From contig PCUU01000026.1 of assembly GCA_002786855.1 (NCBI GenBank), forward strand, positions 1 to 64,000: 64,000 bases of DNA, written 5' to 3'. A program made the position numbers and the translations under genes. Source of the stretch: Cytophagales bacterium CG12_big_fil_rev_8_21_14_0_65_40_12 (GTDB lineage Bacteria; Bacteroidota; Bacteroidia; Cytophagales; Cyclobacteriaceae). Below the pieces are notes generated by a model. It was not told the DNA's origin, did no database searches, and saw only the letters and a program-made list of their open reading frames with translations. Positions 8,570 through 18,015 of this stretch are shown here, piece after piece (position 1 is the stretch's first letter; each line of letters opens with the position of its first letter).

Positions 8570-9505
8570 CTATTTGAACCGTAAAGCGAGCATAAAAGAG
8601 ATGTAAGTATTGTCTCTTGTTGATCTCAACTCTTGGCTAAACCAATGAAATACCATTTTAAAGGTGGCTATGTTGGAACTTGCAGCCCATCCAATTCTAG
8701 CCTCTTGCACCCAAGGCATGACCGTTTCGGTATGGGGGCTGTTGTCGTTGAACAGGCTTCCACCAACGGTTACGTCATGTGCCACATAACTCAATCCGTA
8801 ACCAGTAAAAAAATAAGTGTTTGCTATAAACTCCTCGCTGCCCTTGCCAATAATAGCATTTAAAAATGGGGAAGCATCCAAAGGCTTTAGACCACCTATT
8901 CGCAAATCCAACTTTTGATAGCCATTAATAAAACCTGTACCTATGGTTCCTCCCGTTGAACTCACTACATCCAAAAGTTGGGGTATCAGCACAAACTGCT
9001 TATTATATTCCCCAAATAAATTGAAGACCAAAGCCGTACGGATTTGGAAATCCCAACCGAGGGGTTTCTTAAAGCCCATGGCATTATGATACCACTTTTG
9101 CAAGGCCTCACCCAACGAAGGCTTGCCAGTTGTGCCCAGCTGAACTCCATATTTGAGCCTGCTTTTGGCGCTACTAAATATCGACTTGGATACCGACAAG
9201 TAAAGCAGACCTGCATAGGGCCTATCCAGATCTTCTATTTCTGTGAAGATTATACCATCTGGAGTAAAGAATTTGTGCCCGAGCTCAAAATCAATGATGC
9301 GCTTAATTGCCGAGCTCGCTGAATCCTTTTTGTTATGCAAAAACCGATAATTGAAGATTAAGCCATTCGAATAATATTCATCGCTACCATTGAGCAGGTA
9401 AACGTCATTTTCATTGATTAGCGAAAATTCGGTCTTTCTATAATCGCTTTGACCATTCAAAAGAAAACCAATCAGAAGAAAGATTGTGACAAGATGCGTT
9501 TTGAT
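8570..9505 (-). CDS. LpxR-like (DUF2219) outer membrane lipid A deacylase family protein
   Basis: NENDVYLLNGSDEYYSNG, DRPYAGLLYLS. The in-frame extension to 9505 adds a signal peptide but has no ATG/GTG start; the ORF track start (TTG, 9460) lacks one. Confidence 0.8.
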   Translation of the reverse strand: MKTHLVTIFLLIGFLLNGQSDYRKTEFSLINENDVYLLNGSDEYYSNGLIFNYRFLHNKKDSASSAIKRIIDFELGHKFFTPDGIIFTEIEDLDRPYAGLLYLSVSKSIFSSAKSRLKYGVQLGTTGKPSLGEALQKWYHNAMGFKKPLGWDFQIRTALVFNLFGEYNKQFVLIPQLLDVVSSTGGTIGTGFINGYQKLDLRIGGLKPLDASPFLNAIIGKGSEEFIANTYFFTGYGLSYVAHDVTVGGSLFNDNSPHTETVMPWVQEARIGWAASSNIATFKMVFHWFSQELRSTRDNTYISFMLALRFK

Positions 9506-9575
9506 AAGGCAGTAATTTAAAAGAAGTCGCTAAAGTCTTAATTATTTATAATTTTAGCGAATCTATCCGCAGCGA

Positions 9576-10706
9576 ATGCACAAGAATACTAAAAAAACAG
9601 ACCTACAACTGATAAAACGGGGCAATCTGGGCAACAAAAGAAGCTTGGGAATCCAGAATCCAACCTTAATTGACTTTTGCTCAAATGACTACTTGGGCTT
9701 TGCTAAATCTAGGGAACTGAAAAATAAAATAGTTTCGGCCTACGGCCAATTGGATTCAAAAAATGGTGCTACAGGTTCTAGACTTTTGACAGGCAATTCG
9801 GAATTAGCACAGCAAGTAGAACAGGAACTCGCTGCAAATTTTGGTTTTGAAAGCTGCTTGGTTTTCAACTCTGGCTATACTGCCAATCTTGGATTCTTTT
9901 CGTCCGTACCACAACGGGGCGACACGATATTCTACGATGAGCTTTCGCATGCTTGTATCAAAGATGGCTGCCGGCTAAGCTTAGCAAAAGCCATCCCTTT
10001 TAAGCATAATGATCTTGATGATTTGGAAAGAAAACTCAAGAATGCCGAAGGTGAAATTTACATTGCTTGTGAATCAATTTACTCAATGGATGGGGACTTT
10101 GCGCCCTTGGCCGCGCTCTGTGATTTGAGCGAGCGTTACGATGCCAGCCTAATCGTGGATGAAGCCCATAGCACTGGCGCTTTTGGACTCAATGGAGCAG
10201 GGCTTGTTGCTCAGCTAGAGCTTAGTGCTCGAGTTTTTGCAGTTATTTTCACTTTTGGAAAGGCCATGGGAGTTCATAGTGCATGTATTGCTTCAAATGC
10301 TCAGATTAGAGAATACCTTATTAATTTCTCAAGGCCATTTATCTATACCACTGCGCCATCTGATTTTGACTTTCTATCGATCAGAATGGCTTTCGAGCAC
10401 TTAAAACAAAATCCTTTGCTCCAGCAAGTTCTACATCAGCACATTGACCTGTTCAATGCATCACTTCAGGTAAAGCGCGATTCCCGATATATATCTCGAA
10501 GTGCGGTGCACGTGATCCTTACTCCTGGCAATGAAAACGCAAAAAGCCTTGCCCATCTGCTTTCCAATCAAGGTTATGACGTGAGGCCAATTTTGTCTCC
10601 GACCGTGAAGGTTGGCCAAGAAAGACTAAGGATTTGCTTGCACACTTTTAATGCTACAGAGCAGGTGATAAGTTTGACGCAAAGTCTTAATTCATTACTT
10701 TGTTGA
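9576..10706 (+). CDS. bioF: 8-amino-7-oxononanoate synthase-like PLP aminotransferase
   Basis: DFCSNDYLGFA, GATGSRLLTGN, VDEAHSTGAFG, TFGKAMG. Confidence 0.88.
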   Translation: MHKNTKKTDLQLIKRGNLGNKRSLGIQNPTLIDFCSNDYLGFAKSRELKNKIVSAYGQLDSKNGATGSRLLTGNSELAQQVEQELAANFGFESCLVFNSGYTANLGFFSSVPQRGDTIFYDELSHACIKDGCRLSLAKAIPFKHNDLDDLERKLKNAEGEIYIACESIYSMDGDFAPLAALCDLSERYDASLIVDEAHSTGAFGLNGAGLVAQLELSARVFAVIFTFGKAMGVHSACIASNAQIREYLINFSRPFIYTTAPSDFDFLSIRMAFEHLKQNPLLQQVLHQHIDLFNASLQVKRDSRYISRSAVHVILTPGNENAKSLAHLLSNQGYDVRPILSPTVKVGQERLRICLHTFNATEQVISLTQSLNSLLC

Positions 10707-10761
10707 TCACGCCAACAAGTGAAAAAATTTTTGTCATATCTTTAGGGTTTTTATATACTGA

Positions 10762-12465
10762 ATGAAGCCAATAGGCAAAGACTACGTAAAGAAAAAGTAC
10801 GACCAAGTCGTACCGGGAGGCATTGATGAGTGGCCGGTTGTCAACCTGAGTAAAAATCGGGAGGAATTCATAAAAGAAGTGACCCAAGAGAGTATCAAGC
10901 GGATTAAAAAGCTTACTCCTCGAAGGGCCAGCCTTATTGAAGAGATTGAAACCACTTTGTTCAGGGAGAAACTCCGTGTAAAAAGGAATTCATGGGCGGT
11001 AGATCCGCCAGATGAGGCTCAATTCTTGGACTCCATCAAAAGTCGCTTGGTCGAAATTTCGACCAATGACGATAAAGAAGAAATTGATGAAACCTTAGAA
11101 GCCATTTTGACTGAAATCATCAGTCGCTATGCTGCGGAAATTGCCGGAAACTTCAAAAAATCGCGCTACCGAATGGCCAGGTCCATCGTCACTTTTGGAT
11201 TTGCCAGACTCTTGAACGCCTCGCGTGCACGTGGTTTTTGGTCCATTTTGAGTACCCGTTTCTCGCTTCAAGATAAAATCCACATTACAGGCGAAGTTGA
11301 ACAACTTAGAAACCTGGCTAAAAAAGGAACCATCATTATGGTGCCCACCCATTTTAGCAATCTTGATTCAATTCTTATTGGCTGGGTCATCAGTGCATTG
11401 GGATTGCCTGCCTTTATTTATGGTGCCGGCCTCAACCTTTTCAACATTAAAATATTCGCCTACTTTATGGAAAGCCTTGGCGCTTATAAAGTAGACCGAA
11501 GGAAGAAAAACTTGCTTTATCTCGAAACGCTTAAAAGCTATTCCAGCCTTGCCATTCAAAAGGGCTGCCATAGCCTTTTCTTCCCAGGTGGAACACGTTC
11601 AAGGTCTGGTCAATTGGAAAAAAGGCTAAAACTTGGCCTGCTCAGTACGGCAATTGAAGCTCAAAGGGTAAATTACCAGAAAGGCAAACGCGATGGACTG
11701 CACAAAATATTTATTGTCCCCGTAACGCTCAACTATAATTTTGTGCTCGAAGCACCCTCTTTGATTCGAGATTACCTCAAATTAAAAGGGCAGGAGCGAT
11801 ATTATGTAGAGAATGACGAATTTTCCACTTCTTACAAAATTTCTGCTTTCCTTTTAAAATTCTTTACCAAAGGCTCTGACATTTCGGTTTCGATTGGCCG
11901 AGGTTTAGATGTTTTAGGAAACTACGTGGATGAAGCAGGAAACAGTTATGATAAAACTGGCCGCCAAATCGACACCCAAGAATACTTTACGAAAGATGGC
12001 CGCATCATTTCTCATGATCAACAAAGAGAAGACGAGTATACCAGAATGTTGAGCGACAGAGTGGTTGAAGAATACCACAGAATCAACAAGGTTTTTGCTA
12101 GTCATTTAGTGGCCTTTACTGCCTTCGAAATCCTTCAGAAAAAATACAGAAAGCTCGATCTTTATAATCTTTTGAGAATACCCGATGAAGACCAGGTGAT
12201 TCCTTACGAAGAATTTAGAGAGGTTTTTGATCGAATTTTGGCCCGCGTGTATGAAATGTACAACAAGGGAGAAGTGAGCGTTTCGCCTTATTTGACGGGT
12301 GATCCAGATAAAATTATTAATCATGGACTCGCCAACGTGGGTATGTATCACGCAAAGCGTCCATTGATAAAAAACAAGAAGGGTGACATTACCACCCAAG
12401 ATTTGAATCTATTGTTCTATTACCATAACCGACTTGTGGGCTATAATTTAGAAAGCTATGTCTAG
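10762..12465 (+). CDS. Glycerol-3-phosphate / 1-acylglycerol-3-phosphate acyltransferase
   Basis: HX4D acyltransferase motif (THFSNLDS) and FFPGGTRSRSG; overlaps gpsA. Confidence 0.88.
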   Translation: MKPIGKDYVKKKYDQVVPGGIDEWPVVNLSKNREEFIKEVTQESIKRIKKLTPRRASLIEEIETTLFREKLRVKRNSWAVDPPDEAQFLDSIKSRLVEISTNDDKEEIDETLEAILTEIISRYAAEIAGNFKKSRYRMARSIVTFGFARLLNASRARGFWSILSTRFSLQDKIHITGEVEQLRNLAKKGTIIMVPTHFSNLDSILIGWVISALGLPAFIYGAGLNLFNIKIFAYFMESLGAYKVDRRKKNLLYLETLKSYSSLAIQKGCHSLFFPGGTRSRSGQLEKRLKLGLLSTAIEAQRVNYQKGKRDGLHKIFIVPVTLNYNFVLEAPSLIRDYLKLKGQERYYVENDEFSTSYKISAFLLKFFTKGSDISVSIGRGLDVLGNYVDEAGNSYDKTGRQIDTQEYFTKDGRIISHDQQREDEYTRMLSDRVVEEYHRINKVFASHLVAFTAFEILQKKYRKLDLYNLLRIPDEDQVIPYEEFREVFDRILARVYEMYNKGEVSVSPYLTGDPDKIINHGLANVGMYHAKRPLIKNKKGDITTQDLNLLFYYHNRLVGYNLESYV

Positions 12466-13492
12466 AGAATTTGTAGGGGTAATCGGATCAGGTAGCTTTG
12501 GTACCGCCATCGCCAATATTCTTGCCAAGAATTCGAGTGTTTTGTTGTATTCTCGAACAGCCGAAACTGCAGAGAAAATTCAGGAAACACGGATTTCCTG
12601 CGGCCAACATCTTGACGATAAAGTGAAGGTAACCAATAGTTTAGAAGAGGTTGCCACAAATTGCAACGTCATATTTCCAATTGTTCCCTCTGCCAATTTC
12701 AGGGACTCAATTCAACAGCTTGCGCCTTACTTGCGCCCTTACCATGTGCTTATACACGGCACGAAAGGACTGGATTTGGTTTTCCCGAAGGAAAGGCCCA
12801 AAGACTTCAAAATCAATAAGTCCTGTATCAGGACCATGAGCGAGGTGATTAGGGAAGAAAGCTTGGTGGTGCGTGTGGGCTGTATGGCAGGCCCAAATTT
12901 AGCCAAAGAATTGGCCTTGGGTCATCCTGCTGCAACTGTTATCGCATCGCCTTTCAACGAAGTTATTGCCGAAGGAAAAAGACTTTTGCGTTCTGAAAAA
13001 TTCCAGGTCTACGGAAACCCAGACTTAAAAGGTGTAGAGCTTTGTGGCATTCTTAAAAACATAATTGCCATAGCTTCTGGAATAATCTCAGGCTTAGGCT
13101 TTGGTGACAACGCCAAGGGCTTGCTGATCAGCCGAGGCTTGATCGAAATGATCTATTTAGGCAAAGCTTTGGGGGGCGAAATTTCATCATTTATTGGTTT
13201 AGCTGGCATCGGTGATTTAGTAGCTACGGCTTCGAGCCAAACAAGCCGCAACTATACCATCGGCTATAAACTGGCACAAGGCAAAACCATGACCGAAGCT
13301 ATCGCTGAAATGGAAGAAATAGCGGAAGGGGTAAATACAATCCAAATCATCAAACAACTGGCAGACGCTCAGGGCATCAAACCACTTATTACCGATACCC
13401 TCTATAAAATTCTTTACGAAGGCATGACCCCTCAAGATGGCCTCAATTATTTGATGAAGTACCCCGGCAGCATCGATATCGATTTTCTGTAG
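12458..13492 (+). CDS. gpsA: NAD(P)H-dependent glycerol-3-phosphate dehydrogenase
   Basis: GSGSFGTAIANILAKN, GPNLAKEL, LKNIIAIASGI. Confidence 0.95.
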   Translation: MSREFVGVIGSGSFGTAIANILAKNSSVLLYSRTAETAEKIQETRISCGQHLDDKVKVTNSLEEVATNCNVIFPIVPSANFRDSIQQLAPYLRPYHVLIHGTKGLDLVFPKERPKDFKINKSCIRTMSEVIREESLVVRVGCMAGPNLAKELALGHPAATVIASPFNEVIAEGKRLLRSEKFQVYGNPDLKGVELCGILKNIIAIASGIISGLGFGDNAKGLLISRGLIEMIYLGKALGGEISSFIGLAGIGDLVATASSQTSRNYTIGYKLAQGKTMTEAIAEMEEIAEGVNTIQIIKQLADAQGIKPLITDTLYKILYEGMTPQDGLNYLMKYPGSIDIDFL

Positions 13493-13573
13493 TCTGCATT
13501 TTAGGCATACTTTTCTCTGTCTGTCATAAGCTTTTCAATTATATTGAGTAAAGCATAAATTCGTTAAAGCTTT

Positions 13574-15529
13574 ATCAAACGACTTATCCACCATATTCTT
13601 GTTTTAGGCTTCGTGTTAGCGATTTGTAATCAATGTTTTGCCCAGACCAAGAAGGTAAAATATGATACCTTAATTCTGCCAAAAAACACCACAATAATTT
13701 TAAAAGACTACAGCTTAAAGTTCGAAAGGGATACCGTGCTCATTTTAGCCGATACCCTTTTTTACAGAGTGAGCGGTAACTTCTACCAGCGTTTGCATCA
13801 AAAATGGGGAGACAGAAAGTGGACCAAAAACCTTTTCAAACTACTGTTTAGGCTGCCCTCGGAAGAACTAAAGCTAGATACCGCCAATTTTGTGAGAAGT
13901 GAAAATCCTTATTTGAAATTTGGAGATCAAAAGATAGGCGAAATCACTTTGATTAAGTTGCAACCTTTAGGCACATCACTGGAAAGGCCCAATGTTCGGC
14001 CTAAATCAATCGTACAAAAAGCAGGCAATACCATCAATTTCAAGACCAGAGATCGGGTTATTTTGAATAACCTTTTATTCAAGACTGGAGATTTGGTCAA
14101 CCCATTACTCATTGCTGACAACGAGCGGATTATAAGGGAACTTCCCTTCATCAAGGATGCCCGGATTTATTTGAAACCGAGAAATGACGGTTCAGACGTT
14201 GTAGACATTGAAATACTCACCAAAGATGTGCTCGCCCTATCTTTTGATGTGGACGCAAGGGATTTTGACGCTGGCCTTCTTAGGGTTAACCATAGAAATA
14301 TTTTTGGCTCAGGCCATGAGTTTGACAACCGCATTGGCATAGACAATAGCTCTAATCAAAAATTGAGCTATGAACTTAGGTACCGAGTGCCTAACATCAA
14401 AAAATCATTCACTTCGCTTGAAATCAACTACTCCAATACTGTTAATCGAGATTTCAGCCGAATTCTGCTTCAGCGCGACTTTGTAGCTCCTAAAATCAAA
14501 TTTGCAGGAGGTATAGAAATAAGCAATCAACGCTTAAGAACTCAACAACTTTCTAATATTGAATCCGATCAGGAATTTGATAGCCAAATCATTAATGAGT
14601 GGTATGATTTTCAAGATATTTGGTTGGCGCGGGCCTTTTCTTTGGGTTTGAAAGATCCAATATTAGATCAAAGAACGCGATTGATTATCTCAGGCAGGCT
14701 TAGCAATATCGATTATTCCTTGCGCCCTCCTGTCGACATTGACTTGAATCAACGTTTTCACGACAGAACCTCAGCCCTATTGTCTATCGGAGTATCTCAG
14801 CGAAGGTACTTCAAGGATCAATTGATTTTTGGGTATGGAAGAACTGAAGATATACCTTATGGCGCCTTGATCGAAATCACAGGGGGATACGAATGGGGAG
14901 AATTCAAAAACCGATATTTTCTAGGTGGGAAATTAAGCAAGGGAGGATATGTAGGAAATGCTGGGTACTTCTTAGGCAGCCTATCACTCGAAAGTTATTT
15001 GTACAATCAACGCTTTGAACAAGGCGCCTTTGGTGCGGATTTTAGGTTTTTTAGTCCACTGATTGATATAAAACGCTGGAAATTCAGACAGTTTATCAAC
15101 ATAAGTTATGATTATGGAATCGGAAGGTTACCCAATGAATTCGTTGATATCCGCGACAGGAATGGCATTCGAGGACTCAAAAGCAATACATTAAGAGGTA
15201 CTCAAAGGTTTTTGATGAACATTGAAACCGTGAGTTTCACCCCTTTAGAAGCGCTCAACTTTAGGTTTGCCGTTTTTGGCTTTGTAGATATTGGTTTTGT
15301 TAACGATGGAGAGCGAGATATTTTTAGAGAGAAAAGTCAAAAAGGGATTGGCTTAGGAGTAAGGATTCGAAACGATAACTTGACCTTCCGTGCCATAGAA
15401 ATCCGATTTGCCTACTATCCCGATGCCCCAATTGGCATCCCACTGACTGATTTTGATTTATCTGGCAACAGCGGTTTCCGCTTTACCGATTTTCTACTGA
15501 ACAAACCCAGTGCTTCGGAATTCAGATAG
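13574..15529 (+). CDS. BamA/TamA-like outer membrane protein (surface antigen family)
   Basis: POTRA-like N-terminal region and beta-barrel C-terminal region. ORF track start is GTG 13613; the in-frame extension from ATC 13574 restores a signal peptide (IKRLIHHILVLGFVLAICNQCFA). Confidence 0.82.
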   Translation: MKRLIHHILVLGFVLAICNQCFAQTKKVKYDTLILPKNTTIILKDYSLKFERDTVLILADTLFYRVSGNFYQRLHQKWGDRKWTKNLFKLLFRLPSEELKLDTANFVRSENPYLKFGDQKIGEITLIKLQPLGTSLERPNVRPKSIVQKAGNTINFKTRDRVILNNLLFKTGDLVNPLLIADNERIIRELPFIKDARIYLKPRNDGSDVVDIEILTKDVLALSFDVDARDFDAGLLRVNHRNIFGSGHEFDNRIGIDNSSNQKLSYELRYRVPNIKKSFTSLEINYSNTVNRDFSRILLQRDFVAPKIKFAGGIEISNQRLRTQQLSNIESDQEFDSQIINEWYDFQDIWLARAFSLGLKDPILDQRTRLIISGRLSNIDYSLRPPVDIDLNQRFHDRTSALLSIGVSQRRYFKDQLIFGYGRTEDIPYGALIEITGGYEWGEFKNRYFLGGKLSKGGYVGNAGYFLGSLSLESYLYNQRFEQGAFGADFRFFSPLIDIKRWKFRQFINISYDYGIGRLPNEFVDIRDRNGIRGLKSNTLRGTQRFLMNIETVSFTPLEALNFRFAVFGFVDIGFVNDGERDIFREKSQKGIGLGVRIRNDNLTFRAIEIRFAYYPDAPIGIPLTDFDLSGNSGFRFTDFLLNKPSASEFR

Positions 15530-16763
15530 CCAATTTATCCATTGCCTCTAACCTTTGCAGTAAAGTTGGGTGCGAATAATTGACAAAAACATAGGTCGGG
15601 TGAGGTGTCAGATTACTCAAATTATCTACCGAAAGTTTTTTCAAAGCACTTTTTAAGGGACTAGCCTCATAAGTTAATGAAGCATAGGCATCCGCCTCGT
15701 ACTCATTCTTTCTACTGAGCATATTCATGAGTATTCCCGTCAGTTTAGATATAGGAGTGTACAAAAGGCCAAAAGCAATCAAATTAATTGGCACTGACAA
15801 AGCCTGAGCACCAAGCGCAGCCGACAATTCCTCATTAAAAATCAACCAAGAAAGCAGATAGAGCATTAGCGCCATTTGTCCAAATGAAATGATCATACTC
15901 AAAACTATATGCTTCTTTTTAAAATGACCTACCTCATGAGCCAACACAGCTACTAATTCTTCTTCCGTGTGATTTTCAATTAAAGTATCGTACAAAACAA
16001 TTTTCTTTTTTTTGCCCATTCCTGAGAAAAATGCATTGGCCTTGCTCGACCTTTTAGACCCATCGATTACAAAAATGCTATCTAAAGGAAAGTCTACCTT
16101 TTTTGCATATGCTTTGATCTGCTCCTTGAGACTACCCTCTTCTAAAGGTCTAAGTTTATTGAAAAGAGGGAGAAGAAGAGAGGTGTAAAAAACATTCATG
16201 AATAATGAAAAGGCTGCAATAACAATGAGCGCTGTCCACCAAAACTGCTGTTGAAGTTCAAAAATTAACCAAAGAAGTGAATAACCCAGCAGCCCACCAA
16301 TAATAATCCCAATGAGGTATCCTTTAAGCTTATCCATTACAAAGGTTTTGGCACTCGTTTTATTGAACCCAAATTTCTCTTCAATTACAAATGTGGAGTA
16401 TAGCTGAAATGGTAAATTCAAAATATCAGAAAGGATGAATAATGAACCAAAAAAGGCAAGCGAAAGGACAATTGGATCTGAAATATAAGTACTTATCGAA
16501 TTTTCTAGCCAGCCAAAACCCCCAAAAATAAGCACGAGTAAAGAAAGGCTTAGGCTGAAAGCAGTAGTAATGAAGGAAAACCTCGATTGAGTTTTAAGGT
16601 AATTTTGGGACTTAGCGTATTGCTCAGGTTTATATAACCCAGTCAGCTTTTGAGGCAGTTCTGATTTAGACGACTTAAGGTTTAGAAAATCCAGGCTTTG
16701 ATCAAAAATGTAATCGGCCACAACAATGCCGATGATCAAATACAAAAGCTGAACGCTAGTCAT
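15522..16763 (-). CDS. M48 family (Ste24-like) membrane metalloprotease
   Basis: Zn motif VLAHEVGHFKKKH; multi-TM; C-terminal EYEADAYA. Confidence 0.95.
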   Translation of the reverse strand: MTSVQLLYLIIGIVVADYIFDQSLDFLNLKSSKSELPQKLTGLYKPEQYAKSQNYLKTQSRFSFITTAFSLSLSLLVLIFGGFGWLENSISTYISDPIVLSLAFFGSLFILSDILNLPFQLYSTFVIEEKFGFNKTSAKTFVMDKLKGYLIGIIIGGLLGYSLLWLIFELQQQFWWTALIVIAAFSLFMNVFYTSLLLPLFNKLRPLEEGSLKEQIKAYAKKVDFPLDSIFVIDGSKRSSKANAFFSGMGKKKKIVLYDTLIENHTEEELVAVLAHEVGHFKKKHIVLSMIISFGQMALMLYLLSWLIFNEELSAALGAQALSVPINLIAFGLLYTPISKLTGILMNMLSRKNEYEADAYASLTYEASPLKSALKKLSVDNLSNLTPHPTYVFVNYSHPTLLQRLEAMDKLAI

Positions 16764-16766
16764 TGA

Positions 16767-17801
16767 TTAATTTTTCGGACAAGGGATTTTCCATTTGTCC
16801 CTTGGCACTTTTAGAGGCTTGCCCAACTGCAAGAAATAAGCAATTGAAATTTCATGGGCTCCTCCAGCCGCAATTCCCAGATCAGAGAGGGTATAGTCGT
16901 AGCTGTAGCCAAAATTAAAATCATCTTTGGTCACCCCAAAAGTGAATATAAGTGCCTCATTATTAGGGAAGTTCTCGAATTTCTTATGTGGAAGCCCACG
17001 GTATTGAAGGCCCAAATTGATAGGTTCTAGATGTAGGTAAAAGCCCAAATCCAACTGGCTAAACTCGCCTTGAGTTTTGTACTGAAAAACTGGCGTGATG
17101 CTTCTTTCCTTTCTAGAATACGTCAAATCCCTTCTCAATGCACCTTCCTTGAGATAAATCTTGTAACCACCATGTATGCTGATCCTTTGCGGTAACGGAC
17201 TATTGCCATCCAGCAGAGACTGGTTTGGTTCAGTTAAATGTTGTACCGAAGCCCCAATGAATAGATTTCTTGAATAAAGTACACCGCCAAACGCCAAGTC
17301 CAAATAGCTTACGTTGAGATTGCTTGCCGTTACGCTTGGATCGCCAGGTCGGCTGGGGTCAAAACCGTTGATTGGATCAATTTGGCTGGCAAAAATTAAG
17401 TCGGTAAAATTGGTATTCCGTAAAACATAGCTGGCCTGAAAACCTGGCCTAAACACTAGATTATCATTGATTTTAAGCTCGTAGGCATAACTAAGACCGA
17501 TATTTGTACTCTGCAAATTTTGCTTCCCGGCTCTATCTGTGGTGATAATAAAACCGACCCCACTTTTATATTTTTCAATATAATGATCGGCATAAAAAGA
17601 AAAGGTGACGAAAGAGGCATCAAGCGAAGGCCACTGATTTCTATAATTCACTCCAAAGCGAGTAAAGCCAGAGGCGCCAGAAAAAGCGGGATTTATATAA
17701 AGAGGAGCGGCATAAAATTGAGAGAACTGAGGATCTTGCGCTTGAGCACCTTCTATTCCAATTCCAAAAAAAACCACAAGCAGTAGTAAAATTCTACGCA
17801 T
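16767..17801 (-). CDS. PorP/SprF family type IX secretion membrane protein
   Basis: QDPQFSQFYAAPLYINPAFSG, NYRNQWP, SYDYTLSDL. Confidence 0.95.
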   Translation of the reverse strand: MRRILLLLVVFFGIGIEGAQAQDPQFSQFYAAPLYINPAFSGASGFTRFGVNYRNQWPSLDASFVTFSFYADHYIEKYKSGVGFIITTDRAGKQNLQSTNIGLSYAYELKINDNLVFRPGFQASYVLRNTNFTDLIFASQIDPINGFDPSRPGDPSVTASNLNVSYLDLAFGGVLYSRNLFIGASVQHLTEPNQSLLDGNSPLPQRISIHGGYKIYLKEGALRRDLTYSRKERSITPVFQYKTQGEFSQLDLGFYLHLEPINLGLQYRGLPHKKFENFPNNEALIFTFGVTKDDFNFGYSYDYTLSDLGIAAGGAHEISIAYFLQLGKPLKVPRDKWKIPCPKN

Positions 17802-18015
17802 TTAACACTTTTAACCTTTAACGTTTAAAAACCCTTTATCTATTGTGAACCGTAAAGTTATTTTTTTTCTCGGTAACCCAACTAGCATTAAGTATCTTCC
17901 TAATAGAAATCCCTTATCTTAGGGCTTGATTTTAGAAGCGATGAATATACTAAAAACTCCATTAACCACGTAATAGAGTAGTGTTTTAAGCTTCATTATT
18001 TCACAACTAGACAGA

